NCBI GenBank assembly: GCA_002502855.1
Contig: DAQK01000029.1
Coordinates: 1 to 64,000 of the forward strand
Reading direction: 5' to 3'
Length of the DNA: 64,000 nt
From: Methanobacterium sp. UBA279
GTDB taxonomy: Archaea > Methanobacteriota > Methanobacteria > Methanobacteriales > Methanobacteriaceae
Positions within the stretch are counted from its first letter, which is position 1. Every line of letters begins with the position of its first letter. The notes under the pieces are model-generated. The model did no database searches. It saw only the letters and a list, made by a program, of their open reading frames with translations, and was not told the origin of the DNA. The position numbers were made by a program, and so were the translations under genes. Shown in pieces: positions 23,954-34,276 of this stretch.

Positions 23954-26191
23954 TTAAGTTAATGCTTCAATTTGTCCATGATATTTTCTTTCAATGAATT
24001 TAACCACAGCTTTACAAGCTTCAGTAATATCTTGCTCTGAAACAGATGGTTGAGAACGAAGTTCACCATGTGATAAGTCTTGGATTAAAGAATAAATATA
24101 ACTATTTTCATTCAATTCTTGATTTTCTGAAATATAACTTTCAAGACTATAATCAAGATTTTCGAACTTACAAATAGTCTCTAAAACATGTCTTATAGAA
24201 TTGGCAGTAGTATGAGATGGAGGTATTTCTTGTTTTGAGATCCTAATAATATCTACTAAATGACTTTGATAAGGTAAAATTAATTTTTTATTCCAATTAG
24301 CAATATTATTTTTTTCAAGAATATATTTTTGATTAATAATATTATTCCGCATTAATAAATTCATGAATTCAAAATTATGAGTAAGTATGATAAATCTGAC
24401 TTGGCGGCTTTCTATACCAAAATGTTTATTTATATGTCGGATGCTTTGAGCCACTCGATAAACATAATTGAAATCCATGCTTGATATAGGGTCGTCAATA
24501 ACAAAAAATAACTTTTCATAATCATCTTCAGTTTCTATTATTGTATGTACTGTAGCTAAATAGTAGCAAAAAGCCACTATTCCTTTTTCACCATCACTCA
24601 ATACCTGTGTTGCATTATCGGAAAGACTTTCATCCATAAATGTTATACAAAAGTTCTTTTTGTCTAATGCGTATTTATCACCAAAAAAATATTCTAAAAA
24701 GTAATTCAGGGATTCAACTACTTTTGCCTTTCGATCAAATTTTGTTTTGCTTTCTTTTAATTTTATTTCATCGATAATTTCAGAAATATCTGATTCTAAA
24801 GTTGTATATTCATCAATATCTAATTTATGTTCATTTTTTATAGCTAAAAACTTAGCATTACAAAGTTTTCTTCTTAATTGAAGTTTTTCTTCGTCAATTG
24901 AATTTTTAATTTGATTCAATTTTTTAATTTGATCATTTTGAGTTCGTGAATTATCTTTTAATTGTTTAAGAAAATTCGTAATATCCTCTATTTGTTCTTC
25001 ACAATTAAAATTTGATGAAGAAATATCTAATTTCTTAGTCTTTAACATCGTAATTAGCTGATCTATTTCGTCTAAAACAGATTTATTATCTATTAAAAGT
25101 TTTAAATCTGCTTTTTTATGGGAAGGTAAAAAATTTTCAATTTTATCATACTCTAAATGTATTTCATTAAATTCACTATAATAATCTATAATATTAGATT
25201 TCAAATTATCTAGAAAACCTAATAATCCATCTATTTCTCTTATTGTCTTTGCTTCTTCATCCTGAAAGAATTTATTATATAACTCTATAATTTTAATTGC
25301 ATTAGCACTAAATCCTTGTTTACAAAAAGGACATACTTTATTATTAAATTCTAATAAATTCAATCCCTTTTCAATAAAATCAAGTTTAGTTTTTATCTCA
25401 TTAACGAAATCCTGATCAATTTGAGATTTTTCATAAGATTTAGACAATAATTTTTTAATAGATTCCAGTTTAGAACTATCAATATCAAATTTAATTAGTG
25501 ATACGTCATTAATACCATCAGGCATCGATATTAATTGTTGATATTCACTTTTAATTATGTCAAAACTTTTATTTTCATTAATATCTAGATCTGATAATAA
25601 ATTTTTAAATGTAATATTCTTGTATTCATTAAGTCTTTTACTTACACCAAGATCATCTAAATCAACTTTAGCATTAGTAATTACGGTTTCTAATTCTTTA
25701 TATTTTAAATTTCGTTGTTTCTCTAATTCTTCCTGTCTTAATTTTTCATTTGTTACATCAATATTAACTTTACCTAAAATATAACCTTGAATATCATCAT
25801 TTGGCTTATACTTATGTTTCTCTAAATTATCACTTACATACTCACTATTAAAAACATGAAAGAGATAATCTGTATCATTTATAACCGTTGGTTTTGAGTC
25901 TTTTTCCAATTCAATTTTCAAATTCCTAATTTGTTTAACTGGGTCGGTTGGCCTTTCAATTCTAAATGAAAACTGACCAGTTGTCTTATTTGTAGTTAAA
26001 ATGTTATTAATTGTTTCTATTTCGGGTTCATAAGATGGAGAAGCTAATCTATAAGCTCTACTAATAAAAGTTTTACCCATACCATTATTTGCATAAATAC
26101 CTATCTTTATTGAGTTAGTATCATGCTCATATTCAAGATCCGTATGTGGACCAATATTTTTAATTTGCCAATCCAACTTAATTTCAGCCAT
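23954..26191 (-). CDS. RloC/PrrC-like ATPase with zinc hook and possible anticodon-nuclease triad
   Basis: 745 residues. Walker A YANNGMGKTF (~33-42), ABC signature LSDGEKG (~531), Walker B FFVIDDP (~563) and the long split layout of AAA_13 proteins. Coiled coils surround C-P-F-C (~286-289), a Rad50-type zinc hook as in RloC. Near the C-terminus R667-x3-E671 (IRHVLE) and H708 (LSHGEL) are spaced like the R-x3-E...H triad reported for PrrC and RloC, which cut tRNA anticodon loops when restriction is inhibited. The restriction-modification gene ends 72 bases away, facing it. Anticodon cleavage is inferred. Confidence 0.75.
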   Translation of the reverse strand: MAEIKLDWQIKNIGPHTDLEYEHDTNSIKIGIYANNGMGKTFISRAYRLASPSYEPEIETINNILTTNKTTGQFSFRIERPTDPVKQIRNLKIELEKDSKPTVINDTDYLFHVFNSEYVSDNLEKHKYKPNDDIQGYILGKVNIDVTNEKLRQEELEKQRNLKYKELETVITNAKVDLDDLGVSKRLNEYKNITFKNLLSDLDINENKSFDIIKSEYQQLISMPDGINDVSLIKFDIDSSKLESIKKLLSKSYEKSQIDQDFVNEIKTKLDFIEKGLNLLEFNNKVCPFCKQGFSANAIKIIELYNKFFQDEEAKTIREIDGLLGFLDNLKSNIIDYYSEFNEIHLEYDKIENFLPSHKKADLKLLIDNKSVLDEIDQLITMLKTKKLDISSSNFNCEEQIEDITNFLKQLKDNSRTQNDQIKKLNQIKNSIDEEKLQLRRKLCNAKFLAIKNEHKLDIDEYTTLESDISEIIDEIKLKESKTKFDRKAKVVESLNYFLEYFFGDKYALDKKNFCITFMDESLSDNATQVLSDGEKGIVAFCYYLATVHTIIETEDDYEKLFFVIDDPISSMDFNYVYRVAQSIRHINKHFGIESRQVRFIILTHNFEFMNLLMRNNIINQKYILEKNNIANWNKKLILPYQSHLVDIIRISKQEIPPSHTTANSIRHVLETICKFENLDYSLESYISENQELNENSYIYSLIQDLSHGELRSQPSVSEQDITEACKAVVKFIERKYHGQIEALT

Positions 26192-26289
26192 ACACCCACC
26201 TCTGATTTTATTATGTCTTAAAATTACTAAAAACGAAACGTTTCCTTATAGTTACTCCACAAATATTTTAATCTTTCATAAATAAATTA

Positions 26290-27501
26290 TCATTTATTTT
26301 TAATAGGTTCAAATGAAAATGATTTTTTAGCTTTTTCTAAAGCTTTTGGTCCTATCCCTTTAATTGATATTAAACTTGCTTCGTCTAAAGGTTTTTTTAC
26401 TCTTAATTTTATAATTTCTTTCGCAACATCCCTTTTAATTCCCAAGACAATCTCAATTTCATCCAATGAAGCTTCATTAATATTTAACCTATTTTTTTGG
26501 GGTTCTAAATTATTTTTATTGTAATTTAATACATCTTTTATTAATAAATATGTGTGTAAAACCGTTTTTATCGCTTCATATCTTGTAATTTCACTATGAA
26601 CGCCTTTTTTGTTTTATTATGTATTGATTCTAAATAATTACCAATATAATCAACATGTGCTTTTGCTAATTTTTTATCGGAATCACTTTCTATTGATTCA
26701 TCCATGAAAAACCACAGGCGATTAATATATTGATTTTTACCAAGTTTTCTACCATTTATTATTTTATCGTTAGGAGGATAAAGATCATCGGCAAGTTTTT
26801 GAATTGTTCTTCTACATGTTGTGAGAGCTTGAGACCATTCCTCTTTACTATCAGAATTCACATTTTTGAATGCTAACATTAAATTTTCAGCTAGCTGGGG
26901 ATCTAAATCAAAAAGTTTATCATCTATTTCCTCTTTTAGAACATCAAAAGCTGTAAATGGAATATCGGAAAATGCAATTTTGTTATATAATTTATTCGCT
27001 ATATTATGGGCCTCTGTTCTAACATAACTTAAATGTTTATAAAGATTTCCTCTATAAAATTTACCACTTTTGGTTATATTCGTTTTTACTAAAGTCTATA
27101 CTTCTCTTCAATAAATCCTATATTTAAAAATTCTCCACCCGCATCATCAAGCCTAATTTGAAAATCTCCCCCGTACCAAAATGGATACCTTCTTTTAAAT
27201 TGATTTTTTTTAATTCTTCCTTTTTTTGTTCCATCAAGTTTTTTAATTCCTTTGTTTCCCCATTATTTTGTAATTCCTTACCAAAATCAAAAAGACTTTT
27301 ATAATACTCTTCTAATGGATATGTGTATTTTTCTTTTCCAAATTGTATTTCACACCAAATGCTTACTTCTTCATCGTTTAAAATACTTGCAGCACGAGAC
27401 AATTTTTGAATTCCAGTTAAAACACTTCCTTTAGAAGATTCTAATTCCTTTAAGGATTCATCTAATAATTTTTTTGCTTTTTCTGTGGCGTTTGATACCA
27501 A
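26290..27501 (-). pseudogene. AbiTii-like abortive-infection gene with helix-hairpin-helix tail, frameshifted
   Basis: Start TTG 27501 (GGGGGTG upstream) opens an AbiTii-like domain: SNATEKAKKLLDESLKELES, GSVLTGIQKLSRAASILNDE, EVSIWCEIQFG. After 27124 the reading shifts frame twice: DAGGEFLNIGFIEEKYRL, then TLVKTNITKSGKFYRGNLYK. A third shift near 26603, one A missing from a run, separates IHNKTKK from GVHSEITRYEAIKTVLHTYL. The end reads NINEASLDEIEIVLGIKRDV ... LISIKGIGPKALEKAKKSF, a helix-hairpin-helix. Joined, these give one protein of ~400 residues. Three lesions make it a probable pseudogene. Confidence 0.65.
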
Positions 27502-27724
27502 AATCGCACCCCCGCATCTATTAGGATAATCTAAAGATGTATATATTAATATTTTTCTATCAAAAAAATAGGACTCCACTTTTAAAATAACTAATATTTG
27601 ATTGAAAATTCGACAACTTCGTAATATAACGGTTTAGCGAAGTAAATTTTCATATATCAGATCTAATTCTAATTTACAAAAGTACTGTTTACTGTTCAAA
27701 ACCTATCTATTCAAAAAAAAATTG

Positions 27725-27976
27725 TTATTTACTGTCGAAATAGACGCATCTTTCTACTATGGTATCTGCTACTTCTTCTGCGTTGTTGAAGGGGAAGTCT
27801 GTTTCTTTGATGAATTTGTCCGCTGCCCCGGCAGTCAGTACGATTCGATCTGCCGTATATACTGTGTTAATTCCTTTTGGTAGCGATTCTATTAATTCTT
27901 CGTGTGAATTTTTTGGAAAATCAGTATTTCTAAGGGTTTGAACTATTTGCGAGTGAATTTCATCCCGATCACACAT
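27725..27976 (-). CDS. MTH865-like protein
   Basis: 83 residues from ATG 27976; the frame extends 10 residues further, but AAGGTCC sits before the inner ATG. DRDEIHSQIVQTLRNTDFPK NSHEELIESLPKG and the ending DFPFNNAEEVADTIVER match MTH865 of Methanothermobacter, a small helical protein of known fold and unknown function, typical of Methanobacteriales. This supports the taxonomic placement. It marks the change from accessory island to core region. Confidence 0.85.
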   Translation of the reverse strand: MCDRDEIHSQIVQTLRNTDFPKNSHEELIESLPKGINTVYTADRIVLTAGAADKFIKETDFPFNNAEEVADTIVERCVYFDSK

Positions 27977-28213
27977 AATATCCGGACCTTTTAAAACTTT
28001 GAACATCCAAGCTATTACACATAATTAAATATTGATTCATCTTAATCAATATACTTTTCGCTTGGAATACCGCCTGCATATCATCAGTAAAATGATATAC
28101 AGTTAATATTTTATTGTAATCGTATAAATTTACCAGATAAGCCTTACTGTGCATCTACAGGGGAAATTCACAATAATATAAGGTGAAGGTACTTTTTCAC
28201 CATTATATATCTA

Positions 28214-28783
28214 TTATTTAAACTTTTTACCTATAGAAAAAGCCTGTCCCTTAAATTCACCTATCCCATAATAAGCTAAGCCTGCTGGATCGTATAGGAT
28301 GGGATTTATCTTTTTAATATCCGGGTTTCCCCGGGAATCAGTGAGTTCTGAGTCTACTTTCACATCCAGGATCTTCCCGGTAAACTGGGTGTGGGCACCA
28401 AGATCCACTGTGTGGATTAGTTTACACTCCAGGATCAGAGGAAATTCATGGATGTAAGGGGCGTTTACCAGGTCACTCTTCACTGGTGTAAGTCCGGTGG
28501 TGGCCAGTTTATCGGCATCCCTCCCGGAGACTATCCCAAAGTAGTCTGCTTCTACAACCTGCTCCTCTGTGGGGATGCTTATGGTAAACGCTTCATTTTC
28601 TACTATATTATCGAAGGTGTACCTTGATTCCCTTACCGATACATAAACACAGGGTGGATCTGAACAGTTAATTCCTCCCCAGGCAGCATTCATCACATTA
28701 GGCTTTCCAGATTTATCGTATGTTCCCACGATCAAAACCGGTGTGGGGTAGATGATTGTTTTTGCTCCGACAGATTTTTTCAT
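28214..28783 (-). CDS. Flavin reductase / flavoredoxin-like protein
   Basis: 189 residues. Opening [20 protein letters not shown], then [20 protein letters not shown] and the [11 protein letters not shown] strand are the FMN-binding split barrel of the flavoredoxin family; ending [19 protein letters not shown] is also typical. It would carry FMN and pass electrons in the cytoplasm. It lies 21 bases downstream of the nitroreductase gene and is surely in its operon. GGAG precedes ATG 28783. Confidence 0.85.
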   Translation of the reverse strand: MKKSVGAKTIIYPTPVLIVGTYDKSGKPNVMNAAWGGINCSDPPCVYVSVRESRYTFDNIVENEAFTISIPTEEQVVEADYFGIVSGRDADKLATTGLTPVKSDLVNAPYIHEFPLILECKLIHTVDLGAHTQFTGKILDVKVDSELTDSRGNPDIKKINPILYDPAGLAYYGIGEFKGQAFSIGKKFK

Positions 28784-28804
28784 CTTATTTCTCCTCCGTA
28801 ATTA

Positions 28805-29311
28805 TCATTTTTCGTATCTCACCAGTTTTTCCAGTTCTTTCCTACCCATACGTCTTGGCCCGGCTTTTGGATACCCTAAAGGAGTAAAAAGCAGTGGCAG
28901 GGCGTGTTCAGGGATCTCGAGAACTTCACGTGCAGCTTCTAAATCGAATGCCGCTATCCAGCAGGTACCCAGTCCTAAACTGGTAGCAGCCAGTACTAAA
29001 TGGTCAAAGGCAATGGCTGTATCCACTTCACAGTAGTTCTTACCATCTCGACGGACCCAGGCTTCACCAGGGATTGTAACTGCACAGATAACGATAGGTG
29101 CCTCCACAAACCAATCCGCCGGGTAAATACGTTTCAGTTCTTCCTCCCGGCCCCTGGTTCTAATAACGATGAACTGAAAAGGCTGTTTATTTACGGCGGT
29201 AGGTGCTAGGCGTGCAGCTTCAAGGACTAAATTAAGTTTATCTTCTTCTACTTCATCAGATTCATATCCACGGACACTGTACCTGTTTTTAATTACATCC
29301 AAGAATTCCAT
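28805..29311 (-). CDS. Nitroreductase-family FMN protein
   Basis: 168 residues from ATG 29311, preferred because GGAG is 8 bases upstream; the frame runs 23 residues further without support. FLDVIKNRYSVRGYESDEV has the R-S-R/VR FMN-binding start of nitroreductases; further on APTAVNKQPFQFIVI and LVLAATSLGLGTCWIAAFD are family hallmarks. It reduces nitro groups, flavins or quinone-like substrates with NAD(P)H. First gene of an operon with the flavoredoxin-like protein. A palindrome at 29334-29351 probably controls it. Confidence 0.88.
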   Translation of the reverse strand: MEFLDVIKNRYSVRGYESDEVEEDKLNLVLEAARLAPTAVNKQPFQFIVIRTRGREEELKRIYPADWFVEAPIVICAVTIPGEAWVRRDGKNYCEVDTAIAFDHLVLAATSLGLGTCWIAAFDLEAAREVLEIPEHALPLLFTPLGYPKAGPRRMGRKELEKLVRYEK

Positions 29312-29333
29312 AACCATATCTCCTATTTTTTTA

Positions 29334-29351
29334 AATTTCCGATGGGAAATT
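29334..29351 (-). promoter_or_regulatory. Palindromic operator candidate before the nitroreductase operon
   Basis: Perfect inverted repeat AATTTCC-gatg-GGAAATT, with a weaker relative (AATTTCaaacGGAATT) 55 bases upstream near 29389-29404. A TATA-like atataatta (minus orientation, ~29361-29371) puts the transcription start inside the palindrome, 23 bases before ATG. The pattern suits a MarR-type repressor, and a broken marR gene lies 290 bases upstream. Confidence 0.55.
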
Positions 29352-29636
29352 GTAACAATTCTAATTATATGTTCCACCACTTATTTTAAATTTCAAACGG
29401 AATTTCACCCTACTCATGGAAAATCATGAAAAAATGCAGTAAATGAGTCGTTAGGTATAGGTTAAGTTATTTATTTACAGTAAGTTTGCCGATTTTCAGT
29501 TTGAACTCCTGAAATTGCAACTATTGATCATAATAAAAAAAAAGTTGGTATAAATAGATCACACTCATTCTTAAGATGGTGTAACAGAGATGTCGAAAAA
29601 GTGCAACTTCACGGATGTTGTATCTACCCTTTGATC

Positions 29637-30069
29637 TCATGCATCATCTGTAGAGATTCTAAACTCAGAGTCCTTAATATTTTTTTTTAATCTGGTTTTT
29701 TCACTGGGAGATAATGATCTAATTTTATCATCCCATTCTTCATCTAATTTCCTGATTTTATCTACAGCATCTTTTCCTTTTTCTGTAACAGTGATGATCT
29801 TTCTTCTACGGTTATTTTCATCAACTTCTCGGTGCACCATGTCTGCGTCTTCTAATTTCTTCAAAGCCCTGGTTATGGTGCTTTCATTCATATGGACGTT
29901 ACTGGCCAGTTCTTCCTGAATAATTCCATCTTCGTGTATGAGGGCGTTTAAAAAGTAATATTGGCCCCCGGTGATTCCTAACTTTTCAATTTCACCGAAC
30001 ATAATATGCTAGATGAGCTCTGCTTATGGCGCTTATTAGAGATCCAATGGGCATCTCATAGAATTTCAT
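29637..30069 (-). pseudogene. MarR-family regulator, frameshifted near the N-terminus
   Basis: The main frame (from 30002) holds a MarR winged helix: LGITGGQYYFLNALIHEDGI, IQEELASNVHMNESTITRAL KKLEDADMVHREVDENNRR, then TEKGKDAVDKI. The normal MarR N-terminal helix is found in another frame from ATG 30069: MKFYEMPIGSLISAISRAHL AYYVR. One indel near 30000 separates the two, so the intact protein would be ~145 residues. It may have controlled the nitroreductase operon or the neighbouring MATE gene; both share its orientation. Confidence 0.75.
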
Positions 30070-30135
30070 CCCTGGAGATTCGTTCTCTTTCTTTCATGTT
30101 TGGCCACTCATGTTTTTATTTCTTTTTAAATTAAT

Positions 30136-31664
30136 TTATACTTGTTGTGTTCTCCACTTTTTTTTTAATTCCCTTAAAAACAACCTGAAATACAGGTAGC
30201 TTACAGCTGATCCTATTATCACACCAGAAACTATTCCCCAGTAAACTCCTAGTTCTCCTAAATGGAATATGAATCCCAATATATAGGCTATCACTGGTGA
30301 TAATATTAAATCTCTTATAATAACCAAAAATAGCGATGTTGTGCCTTTACCCGCTCCGGAATACTGTATTTGAAGCCAGTCCAAAAGGGGATGGCCATGA
30401 AGAATACGCAGAAAATCCTCAAAAATTGAGCTATCATGGGTGTTATATCTCCACTGTTTGAGGAATAGGAGAATAACCATGCGATATTTGAGGCGAAGAT
30501 GTAAATTACTAGGGATATACCCAGTGATATAATCACTCCTAACTTTATCACGTAATTAAAACTTAATTCTAAGTTTTTGAAGCTTTTAGCACCATATGCT
30601 ATTCCGGCAACTGTTAATAACGCTTCTTCTATTCCGATTGCTGGTATAATTCTCAGAGATACAATTCTCCATCCTGCAGTGTAAACAGCCGCTGCAGTCA
30701 CTCCCGCTACAATAGATAGCATGGCATTGATACCGATTGTTAATACTGACAATATAGATTCTTCTAAAGTAGCTGGTATGGCTACTGTAAATATTTCTTT
30801 TACAATGGTTAAATTAAAATGGAAAGTACTCAATTTAAATGAGATATAAGTGTCTTTTTTATTAAAATCCAGTAAAAAATGGCAACAGCTGCTACTAATG
30901 AAGATATTATGGTTGCTATTGCTGCTCCTTTGATTCCCATCTTCAATGTGTAGATGAATACTGGTGCTATAACCATGTTCAATATACTGCTTACTGCAAT
31001 GGCATATGTAGCTCTTTTCATATCCCCCTTCTGCACGTAAGATACTGGATCCAATTAGATTAAATAGTAATGCAAAGGATCCTATAAACTATTTGTCCAT
31101 ACTCCGTTGCCAGAGTTAACACGGATGCAGCACCCATGGCATATAGTATATCCTTTAAAAACACCAGTAAAATAATTGGTATGACTATAGAAATGATTAA
31201 AGTCAATAGTATTGAGTGTATGTTTGCTCTTTTTTTGTTTTCTACTCCTATACAGCGAGCTATAAGTGACGTAGTCCCTGTACCTAATCCAACCATCACC
31301 ATGTAGATGCTCTTTGGCCCAGATGGCCCGGCACTCCTCAATGAAGTACCTAATCCAACCATCACCATGTAGATGGGAATGGTGTGGGACAAAAGTTCTT
31401 CCTATCACAAGGTACCTAATCCAACCATCACCATGTAGATTGGCATTATAAACCCTAAAGCAGCGAGTGCATCCGCCCTGAGTCCTGCGACCATATACTA
31501 TCCACTATTTGGTATCCTATTATGAGTATCATGATGAACATCATGGGAAAAGATAGACTTCTGATGGCTTTTTCCGAGTCTCTGGTAATCATCTTAATTC
31601 TGTTATCTGAATCACTGTTTTGATTTGTCAAATATGTTACACCTTCAATTCTTGCATAATGCAA
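30136..31664 (-). pseudogene. MATE-family efflux transporter, heavily broken
   Basis: Joined pieces give a full MATE protein: [100 protein letters not shown] and GAGKGTTSLFLVIIRDLILS. The frame is lost at least four times (a G missing near 31490, a shift near 31055, another near 30835, another near 30430). In addition two 66-bp insertions at 31280-31440 put a TGA into the frame. The many independent lesions mean a true pseudogene. MATE proteins export drugs using sodium or proton gradients. Confidence 0.85.
31280..31440. CRISPR. CRISPR-like mini-array (3 repeats, 2 spacers) inside the MATE pseudogene
   Basis: The same 29 bases, starting gtacctaatccaacc and ending catgtagat, occur at 31280-31308, 31346-31374 and 31412-31440, an exact 66-bp period. 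The two 37-bp spacers (31309-31345 and 31375-31411) share no sequence and are more GC-rich than the surroundings. Sequence left of the first and right of the last repeat continues the MATE gene ([11 protein letters not shown] and GFIMP), so the gene originally had one copy, encoding [10 protein letters not shown]. Cas1-Cas2 integration duplicates the target in just this way. No cas gene is in the window. Confidence 0.65.
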
Positions 31665-31717
31665 TTATTCAAAATTTGAAAAAGATCAATGCCATCCAGA
31701 AATTAATAAAAAAAAAT

Positions 31718-33244
31718 TTAAATCCGGATTACAGGTAACTTCCTAAGCCAGCCCAGGTCACTCTGGTACAGCATCCGGATATCGGTTATACCTAACCGGA
31801 TCATGGCCAGCCTCTCTATTCCCAGTCCAAAAGCTGCAACCGGGGTCTCCACACCCAGTGGCTCCAGTACTTCGGGTCGAAACATTCCTGATCCGCCCAG
31901 TTCTATCCAGCTTTCCTTTTCTGGAAGGTAAATCTCACATTCAGTGGAAAGATAGGTATAAGGGAAGTATGCTGGACGGAACCTCACTTCAAAGCCCAGT
32001 TTATGGTAAAATTCCTTGAGTATTCCCAGTAGATTTTCAAAATCAATATCTTCAGCCGCTACGATCCCCTCTACCTGGTGGAACTCAGGTAAATGCTTAT
32101 AGGTTATAGTCTCCCTTCTGAAGACACGACCCACGGAAAACATCTTGAGTGGTGGTTGATTATCCTCTAAGAAACGGGCTGATACACAGGTGGTATGGGT
32201 ACGGAGTACCGATTGCCGGGCTACCTCTTCATCCCATTGGTATCCCCATCCTTCTGAACCGGTGCTTCCTCCAGTTTCATGGACGCGTGAAACCTTACGT
32301 ACCAGGTCTTCTCCTGGTAAACGGGTCATCTGGGGTATCTTTATGTAAAAGGTGTCCTGCATCTCCCGGGCAGCGTGGTCCTGGGGCTGGAAGAGGCAGT
32401 CGAAATTCCAGAAGGCAGATTCCAGGATGGTGCCCTTGGACTCGGTAAAACCTAACTTTATGAAGATGCTCCGGATCTCCTCTATGGTCCTCTGCAGGGG
32501 GTGGATCTTACCAGGGTATATATCCGGATATTCAGCCTGTATATCGTATGGCCGGTATTCCAGCTCCTTCCACCTTCCCGTCTTCAAATCAGAGTGGGTT
32601 AATTGTGTGGCCTGGTCCTTAATTACTATACCCATATCCAGCAGTTTTTTACCCTTATCTGTGAGTTCAAAGGTAAATTTATGCTGTTTTTTAATTTTAA
32701 CGATATTTTTCCGCTTCTTAAGGAGATTAAGTCCCTCTTTTACTATATTAGACGGATCGAGTAGTAATTTCTGGGTTTCAAAGAGCCTGTTCAGTAAAAG
32801 TTCATCTTCCGACTCCTTATGCAGGGCTTCTTTACCTTCCGGGGTTATTTTTATCTCACCCTTATCCATGGTGGCCCATTTCTTTTTAAAGAGCCAGCCA
32901 ATGGCAATATTAACTTCTTTTGGTTTTAGTCCAGTTTTATCTACTGTGTCACTGATACGGATTGAATCTTCCTCCTCCAGAGCTTCTAAGATTTTCCTCT
33001 CCGGCAAACCGTATTCTGCATATTCTTTACCAGTGTCACTTAAACTCAGAACTTCCTTTACCTCTTTATGTATTTTAATGATATCTTTTGATTCTAATGA
33101 GTCTCCAGCACTCATAACTGCTTTGATGTCCATGTCCTGTAACTTTGAAATCTCCTCAGGTGTGGCTTTTCCCTTTTTCTTCTCTAAAGCCTTGAGAATT
33201 TTCTTCTCGTACAGGGTTAATTCTTCTATAACTTTTCTAAGCAT
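31718..33244 (-). CDS. pheS: Phenylalanyl-tRNA synthetase alpha subunit
   Basis: 508 residues, the length of archaeal PheS. N-terminal winged-helix repeats (~1-200; [20 protein letters not shown] and further copies) bind tRNA. The class II catalytic domain shows [35 protein letters not shown] (motif 2 region), [25 protein letters not shown], and [13 protein letters not shown]...[11 protein letters not shown] (motif 3). It pairs with PheT, not in this window, to charge tRNA-Phe. It is followed on the same strand by nothing intact. Confidence 0.95.
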   Translation of the reverse strand: MLRKVIEELTLYEKKILKALEKKKGKATPEEISKLQDMDIKAVMSAGDSLESKDIIKIHKEVKEVLSLSDTGKEYAEYGLPERKILEALEEEDSIRISDTVDKTGLKPKEVNIAIGWLFKKKWATMDKGEIKITPEGKEALHKESEDELLLNRLFETQKLLLDPSNIVKEGLNLLKKRKNIVKIKKQHKFTFELTDKGKKLLDMGIVIKDQATQLTHSDLKTGRWKELEYRPYDIQAEYPDIYPGKIHPLQRTIEEIRSIFIKLGFTESKGTILESAFWNFDCLFQPQDHAAREMQDTFYIKIPQMTRLPGEDLVRKVSRVHETGGSTGSEGWGYQWDEEVARQSVLRTHTTCVSARFLEDNQPPLKMFSVGRVFRRETITYKHLPEFHQVEGIVAAEDIDFENLLGILKEFYHKLGFEVRFRPAYFPYTYLSTECEIYLPEKESWIELGGSGMFRPEVLEPLGVETPVAAFGLGIERLAMIRLGITDIRMLYQSDLGWLRKLPVIRI

Positions 33245-33314
33245 GAAAGGTTCCTCATAAGTGGTTCTTTTTCGAAAATGTTGATATGGTTATTTTTTTA
33301 TTAACTTTATATTT

Positions 33315-34220
33315 TTATTCCCAGTGTTCCTCCAGTAAGGCTATCATCAGTGAAGAGGCAGTTAAATCTGCCGTGGTACCGGGGTTGTAGTTTTTGTTCA
33401 TCAGGTCCTGGTCAAATTTCAGGAGTTTTGATCTACCCTCTTCAGTTAATATTCCCCCCTTATCTAATATAATTTTAGCATCTGCCTTCACCTGCTCTGA
33501 TACGGAGGCATCGTATTTGCGGGATATCAGTGTATCCGGTTTCTTTGATAATATGGTTAAGAAGGTCTGCACCGTGGCTTTGTTGATTCCATGAGTATTT
33601 TTTAAATCTTTAAAGGTAGGGTATCCCACTTCAAAGCTGACTGGCATCTTATGGGTGAGTTCGTAGGCCAGAGCATCCCAGGAGGAGGATATCTTTAAAA
33701 CATCAAACATGTTTATCCCCTTTTCCAGAAGTTCTTCCTTGGCTTTCTCACTTCCCACGTCCAGGTCTTCTCTTTCACCCATTCCACCGGCATCGGCTAT
33801 GTTTATGGCTTCGTAGAGATTAACCGCGTCTTGTGGTGTGGTGGCCAGCATCAGCTCATGAATCTTATCCTTTAAACCATTGAAATGGGAAGTACTCCCT
33901 GCAGCTGCTGATATTGGGGTTAAAAGCATTATGATGCCCAGGTTGGTGTTATTTTCCACCCATCCACTGGTCTCCACCACAGCTTCCCGGATTAATTCTC
34001 CCAGGCCTATTTTATGGAGCTCATCTTCATCAGTGAATCTTAGACCACGTCCAGCGGCCTTTTTCATGGTATTTCCAATGGCGATTCCGCTGATTAGGAA
34101 ATCTTCAAACACCATATCCTCAAAGTCCTGGGTACGGTGCACGTTTCCTGGTTTGGGATGTCCGCTCACCTCCAGGACAGAGGCCATCTGGGCTATTTTT
34201 GCTATTAAATCTGGTTCCAC
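33315..34220 (-). CDS. Triphosphoribosyl-dephospho-CoA synthase-like (CitG family) protein
   Basis: 301 residues. [20 protein letters not shown] (SxHPKPGNV), [13 protein letters not shown] and [20 protein letters not shown], plus the end [19 protein letters not shown], are the CitG/MdcB pattern. The bacterial enzyme makes the prosthetic-group precursor of citrate lyase from ATP and dephospho-CoA; methanogens lack citrate lyase, so the archaeal role is unknown. GTG start at 34220 with GGAG 9 bases upstream. It lies between pheS and hemB on the same strand. Confidence 0.85.
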   Translation of the reverse strand: MEPDLIAKIAQMASVLEVSGHPKPGNVHRTQDFEDMVFEDFLISGIAIGNTMKKAAGRGLRFTDEDELHKIGLGELIREAVVETSGWVENNTNLGIIMLLTPISAAAGSTSHFNGLKDKIHELMLATTPQDAVNLYEAINIADAGGMGEREDLDVGSEKAKEELLEKGINMFDVLKISSSWDALAYELTHKMPVSFEVGYPTFKDLKNTHGINKATVQTFLTILSKKPDTLISRKYDASVSEQVKADAKIILDKGGILTEEGRSKLLKFDQDLMNKNYNPGTTADLTASSLMIALLEEHWE

Positions 34221-34276
34221 TTTGTATAACTCCTAAACACCGCATAAAAATGGTGATTATAAAGAATCTAGGAAAA

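Noticed and set aside
23954..26191. Call as Rad50 because of the zinc hook
   Set aside because: Too short, no Mre11 beside it, and the AAA_13-like layout plus C-terminal R-x3-E...H fits RloC/PrrC better.
27580..27724. Possible small RNA or promoter between the AbiTii-like remnant and the MTH865-like gene
   Set aside because: AT-rich with no stable hairpin or conserved motif that I can see.
31280..31440. Simple in-frame tandem duplication in the MATE gene (66 bp is a multiple of three)
   Set aside because: Only 29 of each 66 bases repeat; the 37-bp parts are unrelated to each other and to the gene. One of them also brings a stop codon.
32352..33260. 302-residue plus-strand open frame opposite pheS
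   Set aside because: It is the antisense shadow of pheS: serine-rich, low-complexity, no family pattern, no ribosome site.
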